Notes: generated by a model from the letters alone, not told the origin. 64,000 nucleotides of DNA from Shimazuella alba (GCF_009831235.1 NZ_WUUL01000005.1:215495-279494), one strand, 5' to 3'. Positions 46,814-56,310 are shown, counted from the first letter of the stretch. Numbers and translations are program-made.

Positions 46814-47692
46814 TCAGAGAAATGAGCCAATGAGTTCGATTACATGATAAGTTGTATATACATTTCCATCTTTGGTACGAAATCCTTGATCATATGCTTT
46901 CATCCAATTATGCAACAAGTGATTATTATCGTTTGATAACTCTTTTTCGACACAATGGAAAAATCCAAATGCCGCAGCTACTTGAAAAACAGCTTGACTA
47001 TTGTGATAATTTTTTCGAAATTGGTCTTCTTGGTATACTTCTAATTGTAATCCATCTTTACTGATATGCTTTTCCCAATAACTTTGAGGAGTAAAATAAG
47101 CAACTGGAAACTGTTCACTTATCGAGTTTTCAATCCAATTTAAACATGTATGCAATTCTAAAAACGTATCCGGTCCCAGAAAAGCACCGGCAATTATGCC
47201 TGTTTCTTGTAACAAAACTTGACTCAACTTAAAAAGCGCCTGTGTTTCTTTTTGAAACTGACAACTTGGTGAAATGATAATAATATCAAATTGATCAGGT
47301 ATCCCATAACGATGCCGAGAAATAATTTGAACGATGTGTTGTTTCTTCCATGACAAAAAGATATCTGCTTCCATCTTGAGCAAAAAAAGATCAGAATCTG
47401 GATAGATATCTTTTAATAAGTCCGAAAACATCGGCTCTGTCACATAAATTTCCAATATAGATATAGCAAAAGGTCTTTTTTGTTTTACTTTATGTACAAG
47501 TCTAAAAGAGATTTTCTGGCATATGTCTATCTCTTGAAAAGAGGAGGGAGCTGATAGGAATGATGATATTCCGTACTCATGTTCTTGATTCACATCTGCA
47601 CCTTTCTTTCTTTTCATCATTACCAACTTGCTTCTCTCTTTGGATAGAAAACTCCTTCTAATCGATGTAAATAATCCTGTTTTTTGGAACAA
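46814..47692 (-). CDS. BioC-like methyltransferase-fold protein, SAM motif degenerate
   Basis: The sequence follows the BioC plan: a strand ISILEIY where BioC has the glycine motif, FDIIIISPSCQF (motif IV), the F-x-x-SYW block and the terminal TYHVIEL. The glycine-rich SAM-binding motif I (normally E-x-G-x-G-x-G) reads EIYVTEPMF, so binding of S-adenosylmethionine is doubtful. No other biotin genes are nearby. It may be a pseudoenzyme. The true start may be internal to the first 25 residues. Confidence 0.5.
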   Translation of the reverse strand: MFQKTGLFTSIRRSFLSKERSKLVMMKRKKGADVNQEHEYGISSFLSAPSSFQEIDICQKISFRLVHKVKQKRPFAISILEIYVTEPMFSDLLKDIYPDSDLFLLKMEADIFLSWKKQHIVQIISRHRYGIPDQFDIIIISPSCQFQKETQALFKLSQVLLQETGIIAGAFLGPDTFLELHTCLNWIENSISEQFPVAYFTPQSYWEKHISKDGLQLEVYQEDQFRKNYHNSQAVFQVAAAFGFFHCVEKELSNDNNHLLHNWMKAYDQGFRTKDGNVYTTYHVIELIGSFL

Positions 47693-47956
47693 AAATGATT
47701 ATATGTATGTAAAACATTGTTACTACCCTGTTGAGCAATTTACGAACATTTTCGCGATCAACTATTTATCTGGAATTATTTTTGTTTATGTTCGAGTTGA
47801 GTTAGTAGATATTTACAAATCAGAATAGAGATTGTCTGATTTTGTTATCTTACTCTTCGATGAATATTACCTAATTGGTAGTGAATTTCATATTTTTTAG
47901 GAAAGCATTCGGTTCTCTTCTATCTTGCCTATACAATTTAACTAATTATTTGTAAA

Positions 47957-48574
47957 ATGAATATACAGATCGCCCTACCTGAAGGAGTAAAGCCAATCAT
48001 GCACCCCGACACCACCTTCAAGCCCAGCCGACCTGCCGTTGAAGCGAACATCTCCATCAAGCAGGTTCCCAATTGCGAGAAGTGGGAAGTCGTAATCGAC
48101 GAGATGCGGGTCACCGGCACGCTGCCACAAAACATCGTGGACAACCCCGATCCCAAGATCCGCTACTCCAAGGCCACCGAAATGGAACTGTTGGCCGATT
48201 TCCAAATTCAGCGGGCCATTGGAAAGTACCAGGAGCTGATCCGAAATGTAAAGCGAATGCTCAACAGCCTTGAGGTTATCGACGAGTACAGCCTCATCAT
48301 CCCATTCGATGAAGCTCTGGGCCATGAAAGGATCAAGAGTGCAGATCCGATCCCCGATGACGTGTACAATGCTGCGCTGGCGAAGACCGAAGAAAAGTGG
48401 AAGCGTGCAGTGAACGAAGGAGATCAACTGGACTTCGTTCCGGTTACGGAAGCCGAGGCTGAAGCAGCTGTTGCTTACTTCAAGAGGGAGTTGGCCACCA
48501 CGGTTCAAGCACCGATTGGTGAGGCTTTCTGGGCTGTCTGGCAGGAGTACGCAGTGACCGCATACTCCTCCTGA
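47957..48574 (+). CDS. GC-rich orphan protein G (205 aa), function unknown
   Basis: Unrecognised, acidic, soluble. Central PDPKIRYSKATEMELLADFQIQRA segment is helical; the C terminus is Ala- and Glu-rich. Two in-frame starts are possible. ATG 47957 has no ribosome site; ATG 47999 has GAAGGAG about 10 bases upstream. The GC-rich codons begin near the second, which I favour slightly. It is a single unit with its own long hairpin. Confidence 0.72.
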   Translation: MNIQIALPEGVKPIMHPDTTFKPSRPAVEANISIKQVPNCEKWEVVIDEMRVTGTLPQNIVDNPDPKIRYSKATEMELLADFQIQRAIGKYQELIRNVKRMLNSLEVIDEYSLIIPFDEALGHERIKSADPIPDDVYNAALAKTEEKWKRAVNEGDQLDFVPVTEAEAEAAVAYFKRELATTVQAPIGEAFWAVWQEYAVTAYSS

Positions 48575-48581
48575 CAAACTT

Positions 48582-48634
48582 CGGTTCCAGTAGAGTGATG
48601 ACTCATCACCAGTTGTTGTCTCTCACTGGAACCG
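48582..48634 (+). terminator. Compound GC-rich hairpin after orphan G
   Basis: Outer CGGTTCCAGT/ACTGGAACCG with an inner GTGATG/CATCAC hairpin; no U-tract. Confidence 0.6.
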
Positions 48635-48668
48635 GAGCACACAAATAAATTATTCCGATAAATGCTCA

Positions 48669-48700
48669 AAAACCCCATTTCGCTTCTAGAATTGGGGTTT
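48669..48700 (-). terminator. Terminator of the carboxypeptidase gene
   Basis: Minus-strand AACCCCAATTC/GAAATGGGGTT followed by TTTTGAG. Confidence 0.75.
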
Positions 48701-48712
48701 CCATGCTTGGAA

Positions 48713-50233
48713 CTATTCTTCTGAAATGTGCAGGGTTGGATAGATGGTTTGGTATTTTTCCGTTAAATATTTGATATATGGATCAATGGACAATGCTTGA
48801 CCTGTAGCCCTTTGAATCATTTCTGTTGTGCTAAACTTTTTACCGTGTTGATAAATATTCGTTTTCAACCAACTATGTAAAGTATCAAACTGACCGTGTG
48901 TCATTTCTTCTTTTATCGATGGATGTATTTGTTGTGCAGCATCGAAAAGTTGACAACTTAGGATATTCCCAATGCTGTACCCTTGAAACTGCCCTCCAAT
49001 AAAATCGGTAAACCAGTGAACGTCCTGTAAAACACCATCTTTCACTTCCGTTATATCGACACCTAAGTCTTCTTTGTAACGTTGTCTCCAAGCTTCTGGA
49101 AGATCAGTAACATCTAATTTACCAGTTAAGAGTTCCAATTCTAGATCGAATCGAATAATAACATGCAAATTATATGTAATCTCATCTGCTTCTGTTCTAA
49201 TTTCAGAAGGCGAAACATGGTGCATGGCGCGATAAAATGTTTCCATTGGAACTGCACCAAGCTGTGTAGGAAAAACAGACTGCAATTTTGGGTAGAAATA
49301 TTCCCAAAATTCACGACTCTTTCCTACTAGGTTTTCCCAAAGGCGTGATTGGCTTTCATGAAGGCCTGAAGATATACCTTTCATAAGTGGTGTGCCAAAT
49401 AGTTCAGGTGAAATTCCTAATTCATATAATGCATGGCCAGATTCGTGCATACTACTAAATAACCCATCTGTTACTTCCCATTCTTTGATCCGGGTCGTAA
49501 ATCGAACGTCATCTCCTGCTAGACGAATCATAAATGGATGTGGAGAAAAATCTTGGATCGTTCGAGAACGGTCAACGCCAATATGATCCAAAACAACTTC
49601 AATAAACTGGAGTTGCTTTTGTTTGGGATAATGTTGAAGCAGACATTTTCGATCTACTGGCTCTGATTGGCGAATTTGCTCAATCATTGGCACTAGTTTC
49701 TTTCGAAGGTCTTGAAACAGTGGTTGCAGAATCGAAACATACATCCCTTCATCACTACGATCTATTAATGGATCAGCAATATGGTGATATCCAGGGAAAT
49801 AGGATGCGTATTCTTTGCTATACTCCAATGTTTCCCGCAAAAGAGGAGATACAAGGGTAAAATTGTTTTGCTTTCTTGCCTTCACCCATGTTTGATAAAC
49901 ACGTGCAGTATGTCCAAAAAACTTCTCCATAAATGCAGGTGGAATTTTTCGCGCTTTTTCATACTCTTTGGCTACTTCTGATATCAATCTAGATTCTAAG
50001 GAATCAGCAGGTAATGTAGTAGCCCAAGGTATTAGTTGATCTAACATCTCTCCCATTTTCGGATCAACTAATTTTTCATGGGTCAGCCGACTGATAAAAC
50101 CTAGTTGTTCTCCTCGATAATCAGCATTGGCAGTGGGCATCCCTGTAGACTGATCCCATACAAGCAGATGAATAAAAGATTCCAAATTAATATATTCCTT
50201 TAGATAACTCCGAAAAGATTGGTATAGTTCCAA
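48713..50233 (-). CDS. Carboxypeptidase Taq (M32 metallopeptidase)
   Basis: About 506 residues. The zinc motif HESGH (within SMHESGHALYELG) and the DRTNQ-like GIDRSRTIQDFSPHPF and ENLVGKSREFW segments are M32 hallmarks. Cytoplasmic, releases C-terminal amino acids. I favour the TTG start at 50233 (MELYQSFRSYL) because AAAGGGG lies before it; the longer frame from ATG 50266 would place the start upstream of that site. Confidence 0.92.
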   Translation of the reverse strand: MELYQSFRSYLKEYINLESFIHLLVWDQSTGMPTANADYRGEQLGFISRLTHEKLVDPKMGEMLDQLIPWATTLPADSLESRLISEVAKEYEKARKIPPAFMEKFFGHTARVYQTWVKARKQNNFTLVSPLLRETLEYSKEYASYFPGYHHIADPLIDRSDEGMYVSILQPLFQDLRKKLVPMIEQIRQSEPVDRKCLLQHYPKQKQLQFIEVVLDHIGVDRSRTIQDFSPHPFMIRLAGDDVRFTTRIKEWEVTDGLFSSMHESGHALYELGISPELFGTPLMKGISSGLHESQSRLWENLVGKSREFWEYFYPKLQSVFPTQLGAVPMETFYRAMHHVSPSEIRTEADEITYNLHVIIRFDLELELLTGKLDVTDLPEAWRQRYKEDLGVDITEVKDGVLQDVHWFTDFIGGQFQGYSIGNILSCQLFDAAQQIHPSIKEEMTHGQFDTLHSWLKTNIYQHGKKFSTTEMIQRATGQALSIDPYIKYLTEKYQTIYPTLHISEE

Positions 50234-50335
50234 AATGAAGACCCCTTTCATACTCATAGGATACAATTACAACAAATATTTATTTTTCCTGCTTGTGTAA
50301 CAAACTTACTTTCTATCATCGCAAAAAAAAGGGGC

Positions 50336-50360
50336 GATTTCTACTGAGTAGTAGAAAATC
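50336..50360 (-). terminator. Terminator of speH
   Basis: GATTTTCTACT/AGTAGAAATC on the minus strand, then CGCCCC and eight T. Confidence 0.7.
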
Positions 50361-50385
50361 ACCGCAAAAAAAAGAGAGAGTCTAA

Positions 50386-50799
50386 CTATAGAGAAATAAC
50401 TTTTTTTGTTTGCTGTATCAAAGGCTGTTCTAAATCAACAATCGGTCCATCGCCACGTTTTAAGACTTTCGCAAAAGCTTGTGATGGTTGTAAATATGCA
50501 ACCATATAATCAATGGCGACTTGTGGGTCAACAGTATGACCACAGGTATAACAGTCTAATGCAGCAAATCCTTTTTCAGGATACGTATGAATCGAGAGAT
50601 GACTCTCCGATAACATCACTAGAACTGTAACACCTTGAGGGTCAAAATTTTGGGCTTGTACCGATAGAACAGATGCTCCACAGGACTCAGCAGCCTGTAT
50701 CATATACTTCTTTAATTCTTCTGCATTGTTTAATAGGTCAAACGGCACACCCCAGGCATCCATAGCCACATGCCTTCCGAAAGTAGAATATTCTTCCAT
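50386..50799 (-). CDS. speH: S-adenosylmethionine decarboxylase proenzyme
   Basis: 137-residue class 1B AdoMet decarboxylase. The self-cleavage site is Glu65-Ser66 in LSESHLSIH, with Ser66 becoming the pyruvoyl group, and His71 and Cys86 as partners, matching the known family positions shifted by three. Provides the aminopropyl donor for spermidine. Single gene with a long leader. Confidence 0.96.
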   Translation of the reverse strand: MEEYSTFGRHVAMDAWGVPFDLLNNAEELKKYMIQAAESCGASVLSVQAQNFDPQGVTVLVMLSESHLSIHTYPEKGFAALDCYTCGHTVDPQVAIDYMVAYLQPSQAFAKVLKRGDGPIVDLEQPLIQQTKKVISL

Positions 50800-51005
50800 C
50801 TTCCGGCCCCCCTTCCTAGCAAAAAATTGGTGTGAGCCAAATTCCGCTAGGATCGTATTGGATCACTTATGGGGGAAGGTTAGTCCAATGAGGTCCCAAC
50901 CCTTCGAGTGAATCACTGATCCTAATAGCTCAAGTTGGTTTTGTTGCAACATCCTGTACCTTATCATATTATATGGAGAAATTCAATCGCTTTTATAAAA
51001 ATAAT

Positions 51006-51779
51006 CTACATACCAATAATATTATACCCACCATCGACATGCAGCACTTCACCAGTGATTCCTCTACCTAAATAACTGCACAAAAAAAGAGCTACATCTC
51101 CCACTTCTTCTGCATCTATTCCTCTACGCAATGGTGCACGTTCTTCCACAACAGATAACATATAATCAAAATCCTGAACATGTTGAGTTGCCGATGTGCG
51201 AATAGGTCCAGCGGAAATCGCATTGACTCTTATATTAGCTGGACCTAACTCATGTGCTAAATATCTGACGCTGGATTCCAATGCAGACTTTGCCACACCA
51301 AAAATTGGATAGTTAGGAAGCACCTTTTCTGAACCCATATGTGTCAAGGTAACAATTGTACCTCCATCCACCATATATCGTTTCGCTTCTTGTGCAGCTA
51401 AAACAAGCGAATATGTATGAACTTCGTGTGCAGAAAGAAATTGATCACGAGTTGTTTGTAAATAAGAATAAGGTAAATTCTCTGCTTTTTTTAATGCGAT
51501 GCTATGCACCAAACCATCAATTTTTCCCCATTGATCGTTTATCTTGGCAAATGCATCGTACATATTTTTATCATTGTTCACATCGCATACTGTACAAAAA
51601 GAATTAGGCATTTCATCATCTACGAGCTGACTCACTGTTTTTCCGATCTGTTCATTCTCATAGGTAAAGAAAAGCTCAGCACCTGCATGATATAACGATT
51701 TAGCAATCGACCATGCAATACTGCAAGAATTCGATACACCCATTACAACAACCTTTTTCCCTTTCATTAAGGCTTTCAA
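51006..51779 (-). CDS. FabI-like enoyl-[ACP] reductase (divergent paralogue)
   Basis: 257 residues from TTG 51779, which has AGAGGTG 5 bases upstream. The SDR fold of the FabI group shows VVMGVSNSCSIAWSIA, and Tyr157 and Lys164 of the Tyr-x6-Lys pair (NYPIFGVAK). Position 147 is His where FabI usually has Tyr (T-H-M-G in place of T-Y-L-G), and the coenzyme loop reads SNSCS in place of ANKRS. So it is a divergent copy; whether it serves fatty acid synthesis is uncertain. Confidence 0.8.
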   Translation of the reverse strand: MKALMKGKKVVVMGVSNSCSIAWSIAKSLYHAGAELFFTYENEQIGKTVSQLVDDEMPNSFCTVCDVNNDKNMYDAFAKINDQWGKIDGLVHSIALKKAENLPYSYLQTTRDQFLSAHEVHTYSLVLAAQEAKRYMVDGGTIVTLTHMGSEKVLPNYPIFGVAKSALESSVRYLAHELGPANIRVNAISAGPIRTSATQHVQDFDYMLSVVEERAPLRRGIDAEEVGDVALFLCSYLGRGITGEVLHVDGGYNIIGM

Positions 51780-51910
51780 CGAAGCACCTCTTTCTTCCAA
51801 AAAAACAAAATAAACCCAGATACATGACAGCCTACAAAAAAATGCTGGCAGTGTCAATTTTAAAGTCATTTTGGGGATAATAAAAGGAATGAATCCATTA
51901 GGAGGTTGTC

Positions 51911-52096
51911 ATGATTTCTCTTAACGAGCAAGAAACAGCAATTGTGATCCTCGCCTTAACCAAAGTCATTGAAGATGAACAATCCTACATTCGAGTAGAC
52001 GAATATAAAAAAGTACTGGACCGTTTGAAAACAGATGATAGATACGATTATGTACCTACACACTTGCATTTACTACATGAACGAGATGAGTTCTAA
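51911..52096 (+). CDS. Small hypothetical protein (61 aa)
   Basis: AGGAGG lies 6 bases before the ATG, so translation is well supported. Helical, acidic, soluble. No family recognised. It converges with the gene at 52098. Confidence 0.72.
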   Translation: MISLNEQETAIVILALTKVIEDEQSYIRVDEYKKVLDRLKTDDRYDYVPTHLHLLHERDEF

Positions 52097-52097
52097 A

Positions 52098-52484
52098 TTA
52101 CCATCCTGCTGCAGGGTGTCGAACCAACTTCACATTTTCGATAAGCAAAACGGACTGAGACGAACTCACTTCTTGCAAAGGTTTATTCATGATCATCATG
52201 GAAAAGCTATCCTTAGCATGCTCATCTTGCAAAAGTAAACCTGCGTGATCAGAGATAAAAGCAATGGCTTTTTCTGATTCGTCTTTTAGTTGAAAACAAA
52301 AAAGATAAGCATCTTGCTCCCGGTCATACATCCATACGTAAGCATTCACATAATCGGGGTTTGTTTCAAGTTCTTCCCACGCAGGAATCGATAATAGGAG
52401 AATAGGACTTGTCTCGCCTTCCACCCAACCCCCATCTTCTGGTATTGCAGCTTCTTGTATCTTTGGAACATAACGCTCTGACAT
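52098..52484 (-). CDS. Hypothetical protein (128 aa)
   Basis: AGGTGAT lies before the ATG. Mixed alpha/beta, with WMYDREQDAYLFCFQLKD in the middle; no membrane segment. Not recognised. Divergent from yfhH, sharing a short promoter region. Confidence 0.72.
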   Translation of the reverse strand: MSERYVPKIQEAAIPEDGGWVEGETSPILLLSIPAWEELETNPDYVNAYVWMYDREQDAYLFCFQLKDESEKAIAFISDHAGLLLQDEHAKDSFSMMIMNKPLQEVSSSQSVLLIENVKLVRHPAAGW

Positions 52485-52543
52485 CCTATCACCTATCCCT
52501 TACAGTGTTGTATGATCAATATTATACCGAAGGGGGACTATAA

Positions 52544-52858
52544 GTGAAACGATACAGTCAAATGACACCGGAAGAACTTACAAGTTCGATAAAAGAATTG
52601 GAAAAAGAGTTAATAGAAGCTAAGAAAAATAAATTAGAGAGCAATGCGGCAATCCTCAAACAAAAAATAAATCTGGCTAAAGCTTATCTCATTGATCCGC
52701 AGACTATTCAACTGGAGTTGAAATATGAAATCGAAGGCGAATCAGGGCTTTTTCAGGTAGAATATCTAAATGGAATTTATGCTTGGGGGACATTTAATGG
52801 GAAAATTGAAAAAGAGGCGTTTCCTTTATCATTGTTAAAGCCAATAGACGAAAATTAA
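52544..52858 (+). CDS. yfhH: YfhH family protein (DUF1811)
   Basis: 104 residues: KRYSQMTPEEL start, helical middle, then the KVNGVFAWG-like LNGIYAWGTFNG and FPLSLLKP signature of DUF1811. GTG start at 52544 with AAGGGGGA upstream. Function unknown in Bacillus. Confidence 0.9.
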   Translation: MKRYSQMTPEELTSSIKELEKELIEAKKNKLESNAAILKQKINLAKAYLIDPQTIQLELKYEIEGESGLFQVEYLNGIYAWGTFNGKIEKEAFPLSLLKPIDEN

Positions 52859-53142
52859 TCTTAAGAAAAAAGATACAGAAAAGATAAGGGATACACCTAG
52901 TTCAGTGGAATTGGTCAAGCTTGTTCTGGATCAACACCAGCACTCTCATTTCATCCTCCCGGATGGTTCGTTGCCACACCGCTTTGTGTGTATATCATAC
53001 CTTGATTTTAATCATAACTTTCAAATTAATATTTGCAGTTTCATTACCATTATTCAAAGAATAAGTTCAAAAATAATAAACTCGTTTTACATGGTTAATA
53101 TTTCCTTTTTTCGATCATAATACAACTAGGAGGTGCTCGGCT

Positions 53143-53313
53143 ATGTATTATGTGATTCGAGATTCGGAGAAATTACCCCCATCGATCATCCATGAGGATA
53201 ACTATTTTGCTTGGTACAATCCGATGAAAAAAGATCATCGCATTGAATTTAGAGGCACGATGAACCAATGTTATACGTTTATGAATCGCGACCAAAAGCA
53301 ATTAACCTTATAG
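53143..53313 (+). CDS. Short hypothetical protein (56 aa)
   Basis: Reads MYYVIRDSEKLPPS... and ends ...DQKQLTL. AGGAGGTG lies 8 bases before the ATG, and a terminator follows 18 bases past the stop. AT-rich like the chromosome. Not recognised. Confidence 0.65.
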   Translation: MYYVIRDSEKLPPSIIHEDNYFAWYNPMKKDHRIEFRGTMNQCYTFMNRDQKQLTL

Positions 53314-53331
53314 TTAATATTCCGAAATTTC

Positions 53332-53358
53332 TAGCGGCCGTTGGTCGCTATTGTTTTT
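53332..53358 (+). terminator. Terminator after the 56-residue gene
   Basis: TAGCGGCC/GGTCGCTA with 3-nt loop, then TTGTTTTTT. Confidence 0.82.
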
Positions 53359-53632
53359 TAGGCGATTGGAACCATGAAGATAACTTATGGAGAATAATGT
53401 TGGAACAAACAAAATACTACAATAACTCCTCTTGGGTTGAGAAGTGATGTATTATTCAAACTATTTCTATTATGCCACTTGAGAACTGTTTCCTTATCCC
53501 ATTGTTAAGCTTAGAACAAAACTGTCTTAGTAGAGCAAATAATGGCAGGATTTTCTCGTTCATACCAGATACAATTCCTTCAAGGAGTGAGCACAATATG
53601 AAAGGTAGAGTCATTACAAAAAGCTTTGAACA

Positions 53633-53960
53633 CTCCCACCACCTAGCTGACGCTCGAGGTGGGGGATTCTTAGGAACTCCCATCTACGGACAAGATATTT
53701 ACTAAGCTTCAACCGCCATCCCAGCGGCAATGAGTCTCCTACCTGCTTGCAAGATGTTGTAAGCTGCATTGATATCACGATCATGATTGGAACCGCATTC
53801 CGGACACCTCCATGCTCTAAGGTTTAGATTTTTCACGTCTTTGTTGCGGTATCCACAACAAGAACCAACGTTGACTCGAAAGTATTTGGGAGCGGTTATT
53901 TTTTCTCCATCCGAAAGGATGGCAAAATGTTTCAATCCTAAGTCGATTCAGCCGATCAGG
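53633..53960 (-). pseudogene. Truncated TnpB remnant with right end
   Basis: From 53935 it reads a RuvC-I piece ([12 protein letters not shown]) fused to the zinc-finger region ([10 protein letters not shown]...[18 protein letters not shown]), losing about 110 residues between. The right-end hairpin CCCACC/GGTGGG lies at about 53637-53668. No left end here. Confidence 0.8.
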
Positions 53961-54204
53961 ACAGAGGTTTTTAATATGGTATATGTATCTTATCATAAAT
54001 AAAAAAAACCTGACCAGCGATAGCCGATCAGGGGGTAGTTCGAGATAACTCCAAAAACGGCCATATAAATGGATGTATTTTCTAAATCGATTCACCAACC
54101 AGCGAATCAGTGCCATATACCTTATTGCGACTAAGGAGATGACAAATCGTATTATACTTAAAATAGTATGTAACCTGTCCGAGCTATCGTTACGGAGTTG
54201 TCAC

Positions 54205-54524
54205 GTGAACCAGTCCTACTTCGAGAATCTGATGATCAAGGTTAGCAGGAGTGCTCTCTTCTGGTGGGTGCCCATCATCGGAATGTTTCTCCTCTTCTGG
54301 GGACTCATTCTGACCTCCCACTTCAGCACTCTCGTGCTCATGATTCCCTGCGTTCTCCTCCCGCTGTGGTGGTTGATGGAGATTCGCATTGCCTGTCACG
54401 TTTCGACAAGGACGATCTGAAGTACTGGTGGGAGAACTCTCTCAAGATGCAGCTGGTGATCATCACCTTCCTGAGTCTCGTAGGAGTCAACATTTGGCTG
54501 TGGTGCTTCGTCATCAAGTGGTGA
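54205..54524 (+). pseudogene. GC-rich orphan H, membrane protein with a frameshift
   Basis: Frame 1 (GTG 54205 with GGAG upstream to TGA 54420) encodes 71 residues with two membrane helices (WWVPIIGMFLLFWGLIL; LVLMIPCVLLPLWWLM). A second frame, -1 relative, continues coding-like to 54524 (FDKDDLKYWWENSLKMQL, then a third helix). Joining them near 54385-54395 gives one three-helix protein. Either a frameshift mutation or programmed shifting. GC-rich like the other orphans; terminator at 54618. Confidence 0.6.
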
Positions 54525-54617
54525 AGCTGCTGCCCGGCTCGGACAGATCGGTCTCATCGCAACCTAGATGGGATCGGACTGGAAAATAATATTCATTCAT
54601 ATAGAAGGGATATAACA

Positions 54618-54647
54618 AAGACCGAGCAGTTTTAGCTTGGTCTTTTT
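54618..54647 (+). terminator. Terminator after orphan H
   Basis: AAGACCGAGC/GCTTGGTCTT with 7-nt loop and T5. Confidence 0.85.
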
Positions 54648-54798
54648 CGCTGCCCAAAAAATGAGTGATTTTTAAGAAATAATTGGTGTGTATTTATAAA
54701 GGATTACAAACGAATCTGTGCTATTATTTCTTATGATCCGTGAAAAATGGATATCATAACGCGGTTTTCATTCGTGTGTATCCGCAAAAAGGGATATT

Positions 54799-55455
54799 AT
54801 GGGAATTTCGGAGCGCTATTATAAGCAGTTGGAGAAAAAGGGGTTATCCAGCAGTACCATCCGACAACATAAGCAAAGCATATCTCGCTTCATGAGATGG
54901 TTCCACACCATGCCAGAATTAAAAAACGGTGATATAGTGGGTTGGCAAAAAGTAATCCGAAAAGATATACGGCAATTTCGTAGGTTATCAGGTAAAGGAT
55001 TGGATGCTGATGGATCATCGACTATGAATAAATGCCTTTCCATTGGTACAATCAACAACACAGTAAAGCATTTAAAGCAATTCTTTGCTTGGCTATTGGA
55101 TCAAAACTTCATTCCAGATAATCCTTGTGATGAGGTAGAGCTGATCCCAGAAGATCGCTTTAAAACAAAGTGGATAGAAAAGCAGGTAGAGCGACGATTG
55201 ATCAATGAAATGCGTGTACGTAGTAGCAACAGGAATAAACATTAACGTAGAAAAGAGGTCCGAGAAAAGGCTATCATTCAATTTTTGATGTTTACGGGAG
55301 TACGTGTACAAGAACTCTGCGAAGTAAAAGTATCCGATGTGATCTTAGGTGAACGTTCTGGCTCCGTTGTTGTCCGAGGAAAAGGAAACAAACAGCGAAC
55401 GATCCCCATCATCAAGGACTTACGCGATACTTTGCGAAAATATAGTTCCATCTAG
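54799..55455 (+). pseudogene. Truncated tyrosine recombinase
   Basis: The N-terminal core-binding domain (54799-55245) ends at an in-frame TAA, after which the same frame continues with the catalytic Arg (GVRVQELCE) and Lys (RGKGNKQR) and stops at 55455. The HxxR and Tyr part is missing. It breaks 6 bases before a 12-bp terminal inverted repeat at 55461, so an insertion probably removed the 3' end. Different in sequence from the intact recombinase at 36020. Confidence 0.82.
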
Positions 55456-55460
55456 GCCCA

Positions 55461-55572
55461 GTGACAGGGTTCCTGTTCTAGTCCGCAAGATTATTTCCAA
55501 TTCCTGTAATGCTTATCGATGAGATGAACAAAAACCCCGTTACTTTGCGGTCTATGGTAAGAACCCTGTCAC
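55461..55572. repeat. Candidate MITE with 12-bp terminal inverted repeats
   Basis: GTGACAGGGTTC (55461-55472) and GAACCCTGTCAC (55561-55572) bound a 112-bp segment. Confidence 0.5.
55540..55572 (+). repeat. 33-bp direct repeat, copy 1
   Basis: TTACTTTGCGGT...ACCCTGTCAC. It matches copy 2 (55689-55721) at 28 of 33 positions. Both are flanked by ATGAAACATAA. Confidence 0.65.
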
Positions 55573-55596
55573 CAGATTAATGAAACATAACATCAT

Positions 55597-55652
55597 TTAT
55601 GTTTACTTAATGAGCAAAATCAGACATCTAAATAGCCAATAAGTAAACATAA
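55597..55652. repeat. 13-bp inverted repeat pair
   Basis: TTATGTTTACTTA (55597-55609) and TAAGTAAACATAA (55640-55652), perfect arms, 30-bp spacer. Confidence 0.6.
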
Positions 55653-55688
55653 TTTATTGATTTGGATAGCAAACAGAATGAAACATAA

Positions 55689-55721
55689 TTACTTTGCGGT
55701 TAATGGTAGCTACCCTGTCAC
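55689..55721 (+). repeat. 33-bp direct repeat, copy 2
   Basis: See copy 1. Followed at about 55748-55783 by ATGGTTCCGTTACCCCTCAGGCG-like DNA that recurs near 58420. Confidence 0.6.
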
Positions 55722-55799
55722 TACGCCCTCTTTGGATCGGTTCATTTTCCATTTTATGGTTCCGTTACCCCTCAGGCGAGAGTGCTGGTTCTACCCCTT

Positions 55800-56019
55800 T
55801 TTGAAGGAAGGAATGATCTATTGTTTTTAATTTTTGCTTACTCTCATAGAACCAATATACATAGCTCAATGCTTCGTAAGCATTAGAAAATTATCCAAGA
55901 GAATCAGAAGAGAATTTCTTAGATGGAATTCTATTTTTAAAAGGTGACATAATCAATAATGAATCCATCAAATAGAGCTGATCCACCAAAATCCACATCA
56001 TAAAAGACTAAAATAAAGA
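55800..56019. other. AT-rich region without a gene
   Basis: I see no coding frame with a ribosome site. Confidence 0.4.
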
Positions 56020-56050
56020 ATCGCCTCCTCAGCGTTATGGAGAAGGCGAT
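56020..56050 (-). terminator. Terminator of a lost minus-strand gene
   Basis: ATCGCCTTCTC/GAGGAGGCGAT followed by TCTTTATTTT on the minus strand. Confidence 0.65.
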
Positions 56051-56056
56051 CCTCTT

Positions 56057-56164
56057 TCATACCACTTTTTTCACTTGAAAGAAATGCTTCAGTGCACGAT
56101 GCGCTTGGCTCTTTTCTGACAAAATGTATAAATTTTGGATCGACCAGTGGCGATATGCTGTCAT
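56057..56164 (-). pseudogene. C-terminal remnant of an unknown gene
   Basis: A 35-codon frame (MTAYRHWSIQNLYILSEK...) ends just before a good terminator, with no start signal; it looks like the tail of a lost gene. Confidence 0.35.
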
Positions 56165-56310
56165 CAGTGTACTGTGGGGATTATATTGGTATAGATGTCC
56201 AGGCTATACCCGTGAAAACAAATCTACATCATTTTTTAAAAATTAGAAATGTCAATTATGAAATTAAAAATATTATTGAACTCAATAAACATGAGTATTG
56301 TTTTTTCGGT

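Noticed and set aside
53948..54032. GCCGATCAGG direct repeat as a target-site duplication
   Set aside because: The copies bracket no recognisable element and the second is part of a hairpin, so coincidence is likely.
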